A stretch of DNA of 22,012 nt from an uncultured Treponema sp. (GCA_937877515.1 CALFIX010000006.1:1-22012); one strand, 5' to 3'. Positions 7,360 through 14,813 are shown, counted from the stretch's first letter. Numbers and translations: made by a program. Notes: generated from the letters alone by a model not told the origin.

Positions 7360-7875
7360 CTACTTAACGTGGCTGTAAAGTTCAGCCAGAGTATCTCTCC
7401 AATGAGGCTTTTTATCTTTCTCTTCCCACTCAATAATCTTCTTTATAGTAAAATGCTTTAAGTCTTGAGGAACCGGATAACTTATAATTCCAAATCTGCC
7501 TTGACCAATATAAGCAATTTTATCTCCGGGAGCTAAAGTTTCTTCTTCAGAAAGAATTTCTAAAGCACAGTCAAAATGTAATGGTTCTCCACCGCCCTTA
7601 GATGTAACTGCAGAAGACAAATCTGTTATAGTTTTACCACACCTTGGACATGTTAACTGATTTTCATTTTTAAAGACTCTTATGGCTTCTTCATCTTTAC
7701 GAATTTGTTCCTGGGTTACAGTTTGTGTCGGACGAAAAAGACTTCTCTTAGGTAAAAATGAATATGAAAAATCATCTCTACGAGGTTCATTATTATATCT
7801 ATTTTCATTTCTACGATTATCGTTTCGCTTACCGCCATTACCATGATGACGATTATGTCTGTCTCTTGAACTCAT
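7360..7875 (-). CDS. uncharacterised zinc-ribbon protein with Arg/Asn-rich N-terminus
   Basis: I do not recognise a named family. The 171-residue protein starts at ATG 7875; a TTG at 7890 is possible. The first 35 or so residues are low-complexity and rich in Arg, Asn and His (RDRHNRHHGNGGKRNDNRRN), typical of a disordered nucleic-acid-binding tail. The middle has a probable treble-clef or zinc-ribbon site, CPRCGK about 50 residues in front of the central region, paired with HFDC roughly 25 residues later. The C-terminal part has a short beta-rich unit (DKIAYIGQGRFGIISY) and a Trp-containing helix. It has no Shine-Dalgarno sequence and a -10-like TACAAT 6 bases upstream, which suggests its own, leaderless transcript. 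An RNA-binding role is an inference. Confidence 0.75.
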   Translation of the reverse strand: MSSRDRHNRHHGNGGKRNDNRRNENRYNNEPRRDDFSYSFLPKRSLFRPTQTVTQEQIRKDEEAIRVFKNENQLTCPRCGKTITDLSSAVTSKGGGEPLHFDCALEILSEEETLAPGDKIAYIGQGRFGIISYPVPQDLKHFTIKKIIEWEEKDKKPHWRDTLAELYSHVK

Positions 7876-7881
7876 GAAATC

Positions 7882-7887
7882 ATTGTA
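7882..7887 (-). promoter_or_regulatory. -10 element of the zinc-ribbon gene
   Basis: TACAAT (minus strand) ends 6 bases before the ATG and is preceded by TTTTTTTTG, almost the same context as the argR -10 region (TTTTTTTG-TATAAT). No good -35 box is visible at 17 bases (TAGAAT). Confidence 0.4.
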
Positions 7888-7920
7888 CAAAAAAAATACT
7901 TTTTATTCTAGCTTAAACAA

Positions 7921-8106
7921 TTATTGCATAAGAAAATCTTGAGAATTACAGGATTGATTATGACTATCAACAATATGACGACTCATAATCACAGCAATTC
8001 TGTCTATTGCATTATTAATATAAGAATCATCATGAATTTTTTGCTGCAGTTCCTGTAACCTGGGAGAGAGATTTGAAGAAGAATTAATTGTCTTTGCTTG
8101 AGGCAT
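7921..8106 (-). CDS. small hypothetical protein, 61 residues
   Basis: A short gene I do not recognise. GGAG sits 7 bases before ATG 8106, inside the end of yraN, with only 3 bases between the yraN stop and this start, so the two are translationally linked. The N-terminus is Ser/Asn-rich; the middle (about 15-48, LSPRLQELQQKIHDDSYINNAIDRIAVIMSRH, split by the Asp-Asp) looks like two amphipathic helices. There is no signal peptide or membrane segment. Its steady position behind yraN and flagella-like genes suggests a treponemal lineage gene, but no function can be given. Confidence 0.65.
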   Translation of the reverse strand: MPQAKTINSSSNLSPRLQELQQKIHDDSYINNAIDRIAVIMSRHIVDSHNQSCNSQDFLMQ

Positions 8107-8109
8107 TTT

Positions 8110-8496
8110 TTACTCCGAAAAAGCATTTACAATATGATGAACCGACTCCAGCCCCGGAACATCAATAGCTAACACATCAAATCTGATGTAGCAGTCACTA
8201 TATTGTCGATATTTTTGGAGGTAACATTTAGCAGTTTTAATAATCTTTTGTTGTTTTATAGAATTAAGTTCATGTTCTAAGAGTTCCAGACTGCCATGAG
8301 GTAAGCTTTTTACTTCTACAAAAACAATTGTGTCTCTTTCTCTTTTTGTTTTTCCTAATGCAATTATGTCTATTTCACCTGTTCTTACTCTAAAATTACG
8401 TGCAACGATAACGTATCCTGAATTTTCTAAAAAAAGAGCAGCTTTATTTTCGCCAGAGAGACCTGTTTGACGTGTAGATAATTTATTTTCAGCCAA
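8110..8496 (-). CDS. yraN: YraN/UPF0102-family predicted nuclease-fold protein
   Basis: A 128-residue protein of the UPF0102 family, which has a PD-(D/E)xK endonuclease-like fold and no settled role. The family motifs are present: G-x-x-G-E near 12-16, the core GEIDIIA with Asp43, and FVEVKS with Glu61 and Lys63, which would form the metal site. It starts at TTG 8496, with AAGAG 6 bases upstream; no in-frame ATG is available nearby. In many bacteria yraN lies close to rnhB, trmD or rplS, as here. It sits 14 bases after the 66-residue gene. Confidence 0.85.
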   Translation of the reverse strand: MAENKLSTRQTGLSGENKAALFLENSGYVIVARNFRVRTGEIDIIALGKTKRERDTIVFVEVKSLPHGSLELLEHELNSIKQQKIIKTAKCYLQKYRQYSDCYIRFDVLAIDVPGLESVHHIVNAFSE

Positions 8497-8510
8497 GAAA
8501 AGCTCTTAAA

Positions 8511-8711
8511 CTATGCACCAGGCATATAGTCTTCTATAATTCGACCGTCTGTAAGTAAAAAAGGAATATTCCATCTTTTTAGAGCAGCAACATGATACTG
8601 TTTAGCCGAATGACCTTCTGCTAAAAACATGTTCACTCCATCATCAAAATAAACCGGTGCTGTAAAACGAACTCCAATTGTAATTTTAGAACAATCAATT
8701 TTTTCTGCCAT
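8511..8711 (-). CDS. small conserved hypothetical protein, 66 residues
   Basis: Tightly placed between the FlhB-like gene (2-base gap) and yraN. ATG 8711 follows GTGAGG, which overlaps the end of the preceding gene. The pattern ITIGVRFTAPVYFDDGVNMF, then LAEGHSAKQYHVAALKRWNI and a final PFLL-x-DGRI, resembles the short beta-rich domain found at the N-terminus of many HD-GYP phosphodiesterases (I-x-V-G-M-R...PVY-D...G...L...I). That domain is here as a stand-alone protein. The resemblance is by eye and weak. No catalytic residues are present, so an adaptor or binding role is more likely than an enzyme. Confidence 0.65.
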   Translation of the reverse strand: MAEKIDCSKITIGVRFTAPVYFDDGVNMFLAEGHSAKQYHVAALKRWNIPFLLTDGRIIEDYMPGA

Positions 8712-8713
8712 GC

Positions 8714-8992
8714 CTAAGCCTCACTTTTTTCCATACTGGCTATAAAAGCAAAAACTTTCGCTACAGACTCCCACGTTTGCTCGTTAATGCAATCCCCTAC
8801 ATCCTGAATAGAAAGCACATTTGCCAAGATTTCGTCATGCACTACAGGAATTTTGTTTTCCTCTGCAATCTGAACCATTTTTAAAGCTACTTCTCCTTTA
8901 GCCTTAAAAGCTATGAGGGGAGCTTCCACATTGTCCGGGTATTTTAAAGCTACTGATGAATAAGTTTCTGCGGTACTAAACACTTTTTTCAA
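8714..8992 (-). CDS. FlhB C-terminal-domain-like protein (FhlB/YlqH type)
   Basis: A 92-residue soluble homologue of the cytoplasmic C-terminal domain of the flagellar export-gate protein FlhB. The core APLIAFKAKGEVALKMVQIA, then EENKIPVVHDEILANVL and the closing helix ESVAKVFAFI, follows the FlhB-C pattern. The autocleavage motif NPTH of true FlhB is missing: the matching place reads AETYSSVAL. It has no membrane part. In Bacillus the like protein YlqH lies beside the FliK-like YlqG after rplS/rnhB, the same neighbourhood as here. It overlaps the FliK-like gene by 17 bases and starts at TTG 8992 without a clear ribosome binding site, so it is probably coupled to it. A role in export switching is an inference. 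Confidence 0.82.
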   Translation of the reverse strand: MKKVFSTAETYSSVALKYPDNVEAPLIAFKAKGEVALKMVQIAEENKIPVVHDEILANVLSIQDVGDCINEQTWESVAKVFAFIASMEKSEA

Positions 8993-10019
8993 ATACTACG
9001 GGCTCTTCATTTAGCACACAAAGACCGTCTATAAAAGCACAAGGGGAATAGGTTACTGGCACAGACTTTCTTTCATTCATGCCGGAAGAAAGAAAATCTC
9101 CAAGCCGCTTTTCCTCAAATAAAATTTCAGAGGTCAAAAGTGGCGGTAATGTACAGAACCGAATTTCCTTTACCTTGTTCTCTAAGAAGTATAACACAAA
9201 ATCATAAGATTTCAAGTCACTTTTACAGTTTATTTCCACTTTTTCTGTAATTTTTGTATCTAAATTTAATAAAAATCGTATGATTCCCTTAAATTTAATC
9301 TTTTTAAAACTCCATTCATAAGGTAAAAAAATCCAGTGTTTATTTTTAGGTGCAATCTGGTTTATAAAAGTTAGGAGGCCCGGCTTTTCAGAAACAGAAG
9401 AATCATACAGCTTATTAAGAAAATTTTCTGAGCTATCCTTATTGTTCGCTCTAGATTTCTGATGCTCATTTTTTGAATCCCCCTGGCCATTTTCTGAATA
9501 ATTTTCAAAAAGCTCTATAAGATTTTCTATGGCTTCTTTTGTAGGCTCTACCCCTTTTTCTAAAAGTAAAGATGCAATTTCTGAAGCAATTTTTTCTTTA
9601 CCAGGAAAAAGTAATGCGGCTTTCTTAGCTTTTTCTATAATTGATTTTTCTATTTTTAAGCCAGTCTGCTCTAAAAACTGCAAAACGCGCACAGTATTTT
9701 CATCTGGCGTAAACCCCTGTGTTAAAAGTGAAGTATAGAGATTTATAATTTGGGCATTTTGATTAAAACTTTCTTCTGGGACTAAATTTATTCTTCCATT
9801 TTCTCCAATATTTATAACTGCACTAAAAGACTTTCCAACTTCTAAGGTCTTATTACTTTGGACATTAATGCGGCTTCCATTTAGCGAAACCGTATAAAAA
9901 CCATTCTGATTTTTAGAGATAACTCTTATAAACACCGATTGTCCGTCTTTTAAAGTTTCTGTTTGAGGAGAAGTTAAAAGTAAATTATTTGTTTTTATAA
10001 ATTGAACAGAAGCTTCCAT
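8976..10019 (-). CDS. FliK/YlqG-like hypothetical protein (hook-length-control-like)
   Basis: A 347-residue cytoplasmic protein starting at ATG 10019; the upstream TTG at 10058 lies in a terminator stem and is rejected. The first 90 residues look beta-rich and contain VFIRVISKNQNGFYTVSLNG, similar to the opening of treponemal and Bacillus YlqG-type proteins. The middle (about 90-190) is helical and ends in a charged Asn/Ser/Lys linker. The last 120 residues hold FLLNLDTKITEKVEINCKS and VLYFLENKVKEIRFCTLPPL, the secondary-structure order of a Flg_hook (FliK C-terminal) domain, but sequence identity is low. Its partner is the overlapping FlhB-like gene; FliK-C and FlhB-C interact in flagellar export. 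No ribosome binding site is obvious. Confidence 0.6.
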   Translation of the reverse strand: MEASVQFIKTNNLLLTSPQTETLKDGQSVFIRVISKNQNGFYTVSLNGSRINVQSNKTLEVGKSFSAVINIGENGRINLVPEESFNQNAQIINLYTSLLTQGFTPDENTVRVLQFLEQTGLKIEKSIIEKAKKAALLFPGKEKIASEIASLLLEKGVEPTKEAIENLIELFENYSENGQGDSKNEHQKSRANNKDSSENFLNKLYDSSVSEKPGLLTFINQIAPKNKHWIFLPYEWSFKKIKFKGIIRFLLNLDTKITEKVEINCKSDLKSYDFVLYFLENKVKEIRFCTLPPLLTSEILFEEKRLGDFLSSGMNERKSVPVTYSPCAFIDGLCVLNEEPVVFEKSV

Positions 10020-10048
10020 AACAAATAAAAGCTTACTTTTTAAAACAA

Positions 10049-10090
10049 AAAATGGCAACTATAAAGTTTCATCTTTACAACTGCCATTTT
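10049..10090 (-). terminator. Rho-independent terminator after rplS
   Basis: On the minus strand AAAATGGCA...TGCCATTTT extends into an 18-pair stem (with three G-U pairs) around the loop ATGAAA, followed by six T. It ends the rpsP-rplS operon and separates it from the FliK-like gene. Confidence 0.85.
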
Positions 10091-10107
10091 ATATGTGCTA
10101 AGAAAAA

Positions 10108-10548
10108 TTATTTTGCTTCTTCTGCACTACCACTAGAAGCAACGCGAGCCTGTGCTGCTTCGTTAGCTGCTGCGTTAGCTGCTGCAACTTCTGCTGCAAC
10201 TTTTGAACCAACAAGAGTCTTAATCTTAGCAGCCTTTCCAACCTTACCACGTACGTAGTAAATCTTTGAGCGGCGTACTTTACCAGGACGTACAATCTCT
10301 ACTTTTACAATGCGAGGGCTGTTTACTGGGAAAACGCGTTCTACGCCAACACCATAACTAACCTTACGAACTGTAAATGTCTTTCTAACACCTGTATTCT
10401 TAAAGCAAAGAACAAGTCCTTCAAAAACCTGAACACGTTTTGTTTTACCTTCGATAATTTCAAAGTATACTTTTACAGTATCTCCTACTTTAAAATTCTC
10501 TGCAGCAGGTTTCTTCTGGCGTTCTTCAATAGTCTTAATAAGATCCAT
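10108..10548 (-). CDS. rplS: 50S ribosomal protein L19
   Basis: L19 sits at the 30S-50S interface of the ribosome. The 146-residue protein has the usual core: an N-terminal helix (MDLIKTIEERQKKP), then the barrel with FKVGDTVKVYFEIIEGKTKR, QVFEGLVLC, FTVRKVSYGVGVERVFPVNSP and RRSKIYYVRGKVGKAAKIK ending near residue 117. After this comes an Ala-rich tail of about 29 residues that common L19 proteins (about 115-125 residues) lack. GGAG 7 bases before ATG 10548 lies in the end of trmD, with a 1-base gap between the genes. It is the last gene of the operon, ended by the strong terminator downstream. Confidence 0.96.
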   Translation of the reverse strand: MDLIKTIEERQKKPAAENFKVGDTVKVYFEIIEGKTKRVQVFEGLVLCFKNTGVRKTFTVRKVSYGVGVERVFPVNSPRIVKVEIVRPGKVRRSKIYYVRGKVGKAAKIKTLVGSKVAAEVAAANAAANEAAQARVASSGSAEEAK

Positions 10549-10549
10549 T

Positions 10550-11347
10550 TTATTTCTCCATTTGTGAACGCTTAGCTCTTAAGGCTTTGCGCATTTTGCG
10601 GTCATTTTTATAATCTACATGTTCCGCAATACACTCGATCATCTTTTCGGCTTCGTCTGTAAGAGTACCCGTAAGTCTCGCATTAGAAATAAGGTCCGGC
10701 CTATTCATAAGCGTCTTTTCAAGGCTCTTCTTAAGCCTCCACTTTCGAATTTCTTCATGGTTGCCACCTGTTAAAACAGCAGGAACTTCCATGCCCTTAT
10801 ACACATTTGGCCTTGTGTACTGAGGGTATTCCAAAAGCCCGCTAGAAAAACTTTCTTCTTCTAAAGATTCCTGTGTTATAACATCTTCAACAAGACGATA
10901 AACACTGTCGATTATGACTGTAGCAGCCACTTCACCACTGGACATAACATAGTCTCCAATAGAGAGCTCTTCGTCCACATAGAAATCTATTATTCTCTGG
11001 TCTATACCTTCGTAGCGACCACAGATAAAGACTACTTCGTCTTTCTTGCTTAATTGCAGTGCTTTTTTTTGAGTAAAAGGCTTACCGCTTGGTGTTACAT
11101 AAACAACATGCTTTTTGTAAGCTTCTACAGAATCCAATGCCCTGCCTAGAGGTTCAGGCAATAAAAGCTGCCCGGCTCCCCCGCCATAAGGTGCGTCGTC
11201 ACATGTCTTGTGTTTATCAAAGGCAAAATCCCTGATATTCACTAAATCGTAAGCAATAATTCCCCGTTCTACCGCTTTTTTCATAATCGAGCTAGAAAAA
11301 AAAGCCTGTGGAATTTCGGGAAACAAGGTCAGCACAGTAAATTTCAT
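10550..11347 (-). CDS. trmD: tRNA (guanine-37-N1)-methyltransferase
   Basis: TrmD methylates G37 next to the anticodon using S-adenosylmethionine, which prevents +1 frameshifts. It has 265 residues, slightly longer than the usual 240-250. The SPOUT fold with the trefoil knot is visible: LFPEIPQAFF at the start, DDAPYGGGAGQLL around 50-62, YVTPSGKPF, FICGRYEGIDQR (about 107-118), and the cofactor loop ELSIGDYVMSSGEVAATVII. The Gly-Gly-Glu usual in that loop reads Ser-Gly-Glu. A conserved YTRP follows in the linker. It starts at ATG 11347, after GGAGT, 5 bases past the rimM stop, as fourth gene of the ribosomal operon. Confidence 0.96.
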   Translation of the reverse strand: MKFTVLTLFPEIPQAFFSSSIMKKAVERGIIAYDLVNIRDFAFDKHKTCDDAPYGGGAGQLLLPEPLGRALDSVEAYKKHVVYVTPSGKPFTQKKALQLSKKDEVVFICGRYEGIDQRIIDFYVDEELSIGDYVMSSGEVAATVIIDSVYRLVEDVITQESLEEESFSSGLLEYPQYTRPNVYKGMEVPAVLTGGNHEEIRKWRLKKSLEKTLMNRPDLISNARLTGTLTDEAEKMIECIAEHVDYKNDRKMRKALRAKRSQMEK

Positions 11348-11352
11348 AGGAG

Positions 11353-11928
11353 TTACTCCAGAATCCAGAGGTGCATCAGCTGCATTGTCTTTTGCTCCAC
11401 GTTCACTTTACCAATAAACATGTCCTTAAAGGGCACATAAACTGTTTTAGGTGAGCCGTTTTTAGTAAGTTTTACTTCTTTTGCAACAAGATTACAGCTC
11501 TCGGACAGCAAAATCTCAACGAGATAACCTGATCCGCCTTCCAATACGTTTGTGACAGTCCCAACGGTGTTTTCTTTAAAAACATCACTTGAATCGCTAC
11601 CATACCACACCGAACATCCCTTCAGATCTTCGATGTACCACTCACCCTCCTGCAAAGGATGTGCGTATTTTCTGGGAACTACGATTTCCCACCTGTTATA
11701 CTCTGCAGCTTCCTCAGGTGAAGATATTCCCACAAGTTTCATGTAAAGTGTATTACCACCAGTCTTTACGTATTCTACTTTAAAGACTTTCTGTCTTTCA
11801 CCATTACATAAAGTCACTTCTTCCATACGTTCAAAATGTTCGTACTCGCCGGAAATGCTTTCTACTTTGAACTCGCCCGTAACACCATGTGTTCCACGGA
11901 CAATGCCAACTGTAAACTGCTCTGTCAT
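11353..11928 (-). CDS. rimM: ribosome maturation factor RimM
   Basis: RimM helps fold the 16S rRNA 3' domain of the 30S subunit by binding S19. The 191-residue protein has the N-terminal barrel with FTVGIVRGTHGVTGEFKVES (residues 4-23) and the PRC-barrel C-terminal half: EEAAEYNRWEIVVPR, then EGEWYIEDLKGCSVW (about 96-110) and IGKVNVEQKTM near the end. Its length is above the usual 165-180. It lies 8 bases after khpA and 5 before trmD, the standard bacterial order. The ribosome binding site is weak. Confidence 0.94.
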   Translation of the reverse strand: MTEQFTVGIVRGTHGVTGEFKVESISGEYEHFERMEEVTLCNGERQKVFKVEYVKTGGNTLYMKLVGISSPEEAAEYNRWEIVVPRKYAHPLQEGEWYIEDLKGCSVWYGSDSSDVFKENTVGTVTNVLEGGSGYLVEILLSESCNLVAKEVKLTKNGSPKTVYVPFKDMFIGKVNVEQKTMQLMHLWILE

Positions 11929-11936
11929 ACTGCCGT

Positions 11937-12170
11937 TTAGTCCATTATCTCCAGGCTGTAACGCTTTCCATCCTTGCTGGAACTTGCACTAAGCACTGTT
12001 CTTAAAGCTTTTGCAATACGACCATACTTGCCAATAACCTTTCCAATGTCGCCCTGAGCAACGCTAAGCTGTAAAACAGGACCTCGTTCGCCTTCGGTTT
12101 CGACTACGGAGACAGCACTCGGATCATCGACCAGTGATTTTGCAATGTATTCAATCAGGTCTTTTTCCAT
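11937..12170 (-). CDS. khpA: KhpA-type KH-domain RNA-binding protein
   Basis: A 77-residue single KH domain. In other bacteria KhpA pairs with KhpB (EloR/Jag) and binds small RNAs and mRNAs. The RNA-binding GxxG loop is GKYG (47-50) within IGKVIGKYGRIAKALR, and the acidic N-terminal helix LIEYIAKSLVDDP is typical. AAGGGAG 6 bases before ATG 12170 is a strong ribosome binding site. It is between rpsP and rimM, as in most bacteria. Confidence 0.93.
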   Translation of the reverse strand: MEKDLIEYIAKSLVDDPSAVSVVETEGERGPVLQLSVAQGDIGKVIGKYGRIAKALRTVLSASSSKDGKRYSLEIMD

Positions 12171-12187
12171 TGTTTGCTCCCTTCTAG

Positions 12188-12454
12188 TTATTTAGCAATA
12201 GTTGAACCGTCTTGTGCCAAGCCTTTTACGTTGAAAAGCTTCTTTACAACAGGTGTTGGCTGTGCACCTACGCTAAGCCAGTACTTTGCACGGTCTTCCT
12301 TAAAGGAAATCTGCTTGTCTTCAGCTTCGATTGGGTGATAGTAACCGAGTTCTTCGATTGTTTCACCATCGCGGGGCTTACGAGAGTCCTGTACTACGAT
12401 ACGGTAGTAAGGGCGCTTTTTGGCACCAAACTTCTTAAGTCTGATTTTTACCAC
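12188..12454 (-). CDS. rpsP: 30S ribosomal protein S16
   Basis: S16 helps 30S assembly. With GTG 12454 as start the protein has 88 residues and opens with the standard MVKIRLKKFGAKKRPYYRI, followed by VQDSRKPRDG, ELGYYHP and YWLSVGAQPTPVVKKLF. An ATG at 12469 is in frame but would add five residues (MEENQ), and its own second codons are the GGAGG that sits 8 bases before the GTG, so the GTG is the real start. It is the first gene of the operon; the leader (about 12455-12528) has two possible hairpins. Confidence 0.93.
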   Translation of the reverse strand: MVKIRLKKFGAKKRPYYRIVVQDSRKPRDGETIEELGYYHPIEAEDKQISFKEDRAKYWLSVGAQPTPVVKKLFNVKGLAQDGSTIAK

Positions 12455-12511
12455 TTGGTTTTCCTCCATAGGTCTCTCACGAACGGGGTCAAGACCTAAT
12501 ATACAATAATC

Positions 12512-12563
12512 CACACTATACAGTGTGAGCCAATATCTTAATGAAATTAAGATTCTTAGTCAA
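12512..12563 (-). promoter_or_regulatory. promoter of the rpsP operon with dyad and 5'-end hairpin
   Basis: On the minus strand TTGACT (12563-12558), a 17-base spacer and TAAGAT (12540-12535) form a strong promoter. A perfect dyad, ATCTTAAT-GAA-ATTAAGAT (12535-12553), covers the -10 box and half the spacer. Just past the predicted start is a second dyad, CACACT-GTAT-AGTGTG (12512-12527), which would be a hairpin at the extreme 5' end of the mRNA. A third pairing, AGGTCT/AGACCT (12470-12497), closes before the ribosome binding site. Confidence 0.65.
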
Positions 12564-12598
12564 TTCAAAAAATTGCAAAACACTTGAATTTTATGCGG

Positions 12599-14038
12599 TT
12601 ATTTGCGGTTTTTAGCACAAAATTTCTTCAATATCTTTAACTGTGCAGCCGTACTCTGAGAGCTTGGAGCACCTGTTGTTTTTCTATTTTCTACACAGGC
12701 TTCCGGCGACAAAAGAGTAAAAATATCATCTTCAATAAGGGGAGAACATTGCTTTAACTCTTCCGTACTCAAATCTTCTATTCTGGTAAGACCTGCATCA
12801 AGTGCCATACGGACGGCTTTAGCGGCAACACCATGAGATGTACGGAAGGGAAGACCTTTTCTAACTAAATATTCAGCTACATCAGTTGCATTTGCAAATC
12901 CGCCTTCACAGCTTAAAGCCATGCGTTCCTTATTCCACTTGGCAGAAGAAATCATCGCAGTAAAAACCGTAAGATTCCTAGAAACCGTATCCAAAGCATC
13001 AAACAGAGGCTCCTTATCTTCCTGCATGTCACGGTCATAAGCTAAAGGAAGAGCCTTTACCATAGTTAGAAGATTTATTAAATCTCCGTAAACCTTACCG
13101 GTACGGCCTCTTATAAGTTCTGCAAAATCAGGATTCTTCTTTTGTGGCATAATAGAACTACCTGTAGACCACTTTTCACTCATTTCTACAAAACCAAATT
13201 CTGTAGTACTCCACAAAACAAGTTCTTCGCACATACGGCTTAAATGACTCTGCAAAACGGCAAAACAGGAAGTAAACTCTATACAATAATCTCTGTCGCT
13301 AACTGTATCCAAAGAATTTTCTGTAACACCTGTAAAGCCCAATTTTTCTGCAACAAGCTCACGATTTAATGGCAAGGTACTACCCTGTAAAGCTCCACTT
13401 CCTAAAGGACTTTTTTGTATACGTTTAAGGGCATCTTCTAAACGCTCCCAGTCACGCACAAGCATAAAACTCCATGCATTAAGGTGTTCAGAAAGAGTAC
13501 CAGGCTGAGCATGCTGCATGTGAGTATAACCGGTTAAAAGTGTTGTCTTGTTCTTTTCAGAAATGGAAGACAAGGCCTCTACAAGAGTAATAATTTGATT
13601 TTGTAATTCCGGAATAACACGTCTAAGATAAAGACGTTCATCCAATGCAATCTGGTCGTTTCGGCTTCTTCCCGTATGAAGTTTTTTGCCGGCCTCACCA
13701 ATTCGATCAGTAAGCGTTGCCTCCACAAACGAGTGTATATCTTCTGCACTGTAATCTATTGAAAGTGAACCGGAAATCAAATCTTTTTCTATTGATTTTA
13801 AGCCGTTAACAATCTGAGTACTTTCTTTTTTAGAAATAATACCAACTTCTCCAAGCATGCCTGCATGGGCTATAGAACCATGAATGTCATCCAAAGCCAT
13901 GCGTTCATCAACGTATATGGAAGTTTCAAACTCTACTGCGGCGGCGTCAGGGCCTTCCTTAAAGCGGCCACTCCACAAAGCCTTGTGATTATCATCAGTA
14001 TGTGTTCCATGTGCTTTTTCTGCTTTTTCTTGTGCCAT
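12599..14038 (-). CDS. argH: argininosuccinate lyase
   Basis: Splits argininosuccinate to arginine and fumarate, the last step of arginine synthesis. The protein has 479 residues. The fumarase/aspartase-superfamily motifs are present: HTGRSRNDQ (121-129), GYTHMQHAQP (170-179), and the signature GSSIMPQKKNPD (293-304), whose Ser295 in the flexible loop is the expected catalytic residue. A hydrophilic 19-residue N-terminal extension precedes the usual start ALWSGRF. ATG 14038 follows TAAGGAG, which overlaps the ATPase stop, 10 bases away, so argH is the last gene of the transporter operon. No argG or other arginine gene is near. No strong terminator follows. Confidence 0.95.
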   Translation of the reverse strand: MAQEKAEKAHGTHTDDNHKALWSGRFKEGPDAAAVEFETSIYVDERMALDDIHGSIAHAGMLGEVGIISKKESTQIVNGLKSIEKDLISGSLSIDYSAEDIHSFVEATLTDRIGEAGKKLHTGRSRNDQIALDERLYLRRVIPELQNQIITLVEALSSISEKNKTTLLTGYTHMQHAQPGTLSEHLNAWSFMLVRDWERLEDALKRIQKSPLGSGALQGSTLPLNRELVAEKLGFTGVTENSLDTVSDRDYCIEFTSCFAVLQSHLSRMCEELVLWSTTEFGFVEMSEKWSTGSSIMPQKKNPDFAELIRGRTGKVYGDLINLLTMVKALPLAYDRDMQEDKEPLFDALDTVSRNLTVFTAMISSAKWNKERMALSCEGGFANATDVAEYLVRKGLPFRTSHGVAAKAVRMALDAGLTRIEDLSTEELKQCSPLIEDDIFTLLSPEACVENRKTTGAPSSQSTAAQLKILKKFCAKNRK

Positions 14039-14048
14039 ATTCGTCTCC

Positions 14049-14813
14049 TTACTTTTCAGAAAATCTCTTTAAAAACTGTTTAGTTCTCTCTTCCTGAGGA
14101 TTATTTATTACATCATTAGGGCTTCCTTGTTCAACAATAAAGCCTCCATCCATAAAAATTATATGATCACTTGTATCTCGTGCAAAAGACATTTCGTGCG
14201 TTACAACAACCATAGTCATTTTTTCTTCAGAAAGCTCTCTAATTACACTTAAAATTTCTCCAGTAAGCTCCGGGTCTAAAGCACTTGTCGGTTCGTCAAA
14301 GCATAACACTTCTGGCTTTAAAGCTAAAGCTCGAGCAATACTTACGCGCTGCTGCTGACCACCGCTTAACTGGCAGGGATAAGAAGAAGCTTTCTGTTCC
14401 AGTCCCATCTTACGTAAAAGAGAAAATGCCACCTCTTCTGCTTCTTCCCTGCTTTTTCCAAGTACAATTCTTTGAGCCTCCGTAATATTTCTCAGAACAG
14501 AAAAATGCGGGAAAAGATTAAAATTCTGAAACACTAACCCAACATTTAAGGCAATATTCCTTAGCTCTGTCTTAGAAGCATAAACACCATCTTTTACTAA
14601 AGGTAAGCCGCATATACTTATTGAGCCACTTGTAACATCTGTAAGCTGACAGACACATCTCAATAAAGTTGATTTACCGCTGCCACTGGGACCTATAATA
14701 CCTAAAACGTCTCCTCTATGCACAGTAAACGAAATATCTTTCAATACTTCAACACCATCAGAGAAAACTTTATTTAAATGTTCAACTTTTATAATCTCAT
14801 TTGTAGTAGTCAA
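14049..14813 (-). CDS. polar amino-acid ABC transporter, ATP-binding protein
   Basis: The ATPase of a polar amino-acid uptake system (GlnQ/HisP/ArtP type), acting at the inner face of the membrane. Motifs in order: Walker A GPSGSGKST, Q-loop VFQNFNLFPH, ABC signature LSGGQQQR, Walker B VLCFDEPTSALD, and the H-loop VVVTHEMSFA; NLFPH is typical of this subfamily. The start is taken at TTG 14813, 7 bases after GGAG inside the permease gene, giving 254 residues, normal for the family. Starts at 14831 or 14849 would add residues that only repeat permease reading space. It overlaps the permease by 17 bases and precedes argH. Confidence 0.92.
   Translation of the reverse strand: MTTTNEIIKVEHLNKVFSDGVEVLKDISFTVHRGDVLGIIGPSGSGKSTLLRCVCQLTDVTSGSISICGLPLVKDGVYASKTELRNIALNVGLVFQNFNLFPHFSVLRNITEAQRIVLGKSREEAEEVAFSLLRKMGLEQKASSYPCQLSGGQQQRVSIARALALKPEVLCFDEPTSALDPELTGEILSVIRELSEEKMTMVVVTHEMSFARDTSDHIIFMDGGFIVEQGSPNDVINNPQEERTKQFLKRFSEK

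Noticed and set aside
10020..10058. TTG start for the FliK-like gene
   Set aside because: It lies in the stem and T run of the rplS terminator; ATG 10019 is outside it.
12455..12514. Longer S16 starting at 12514 or 12469
   Set aside because: The in-frame codons contain the GGAGG that serves GTG 12454, and S16 proteins begin MVKIRL.
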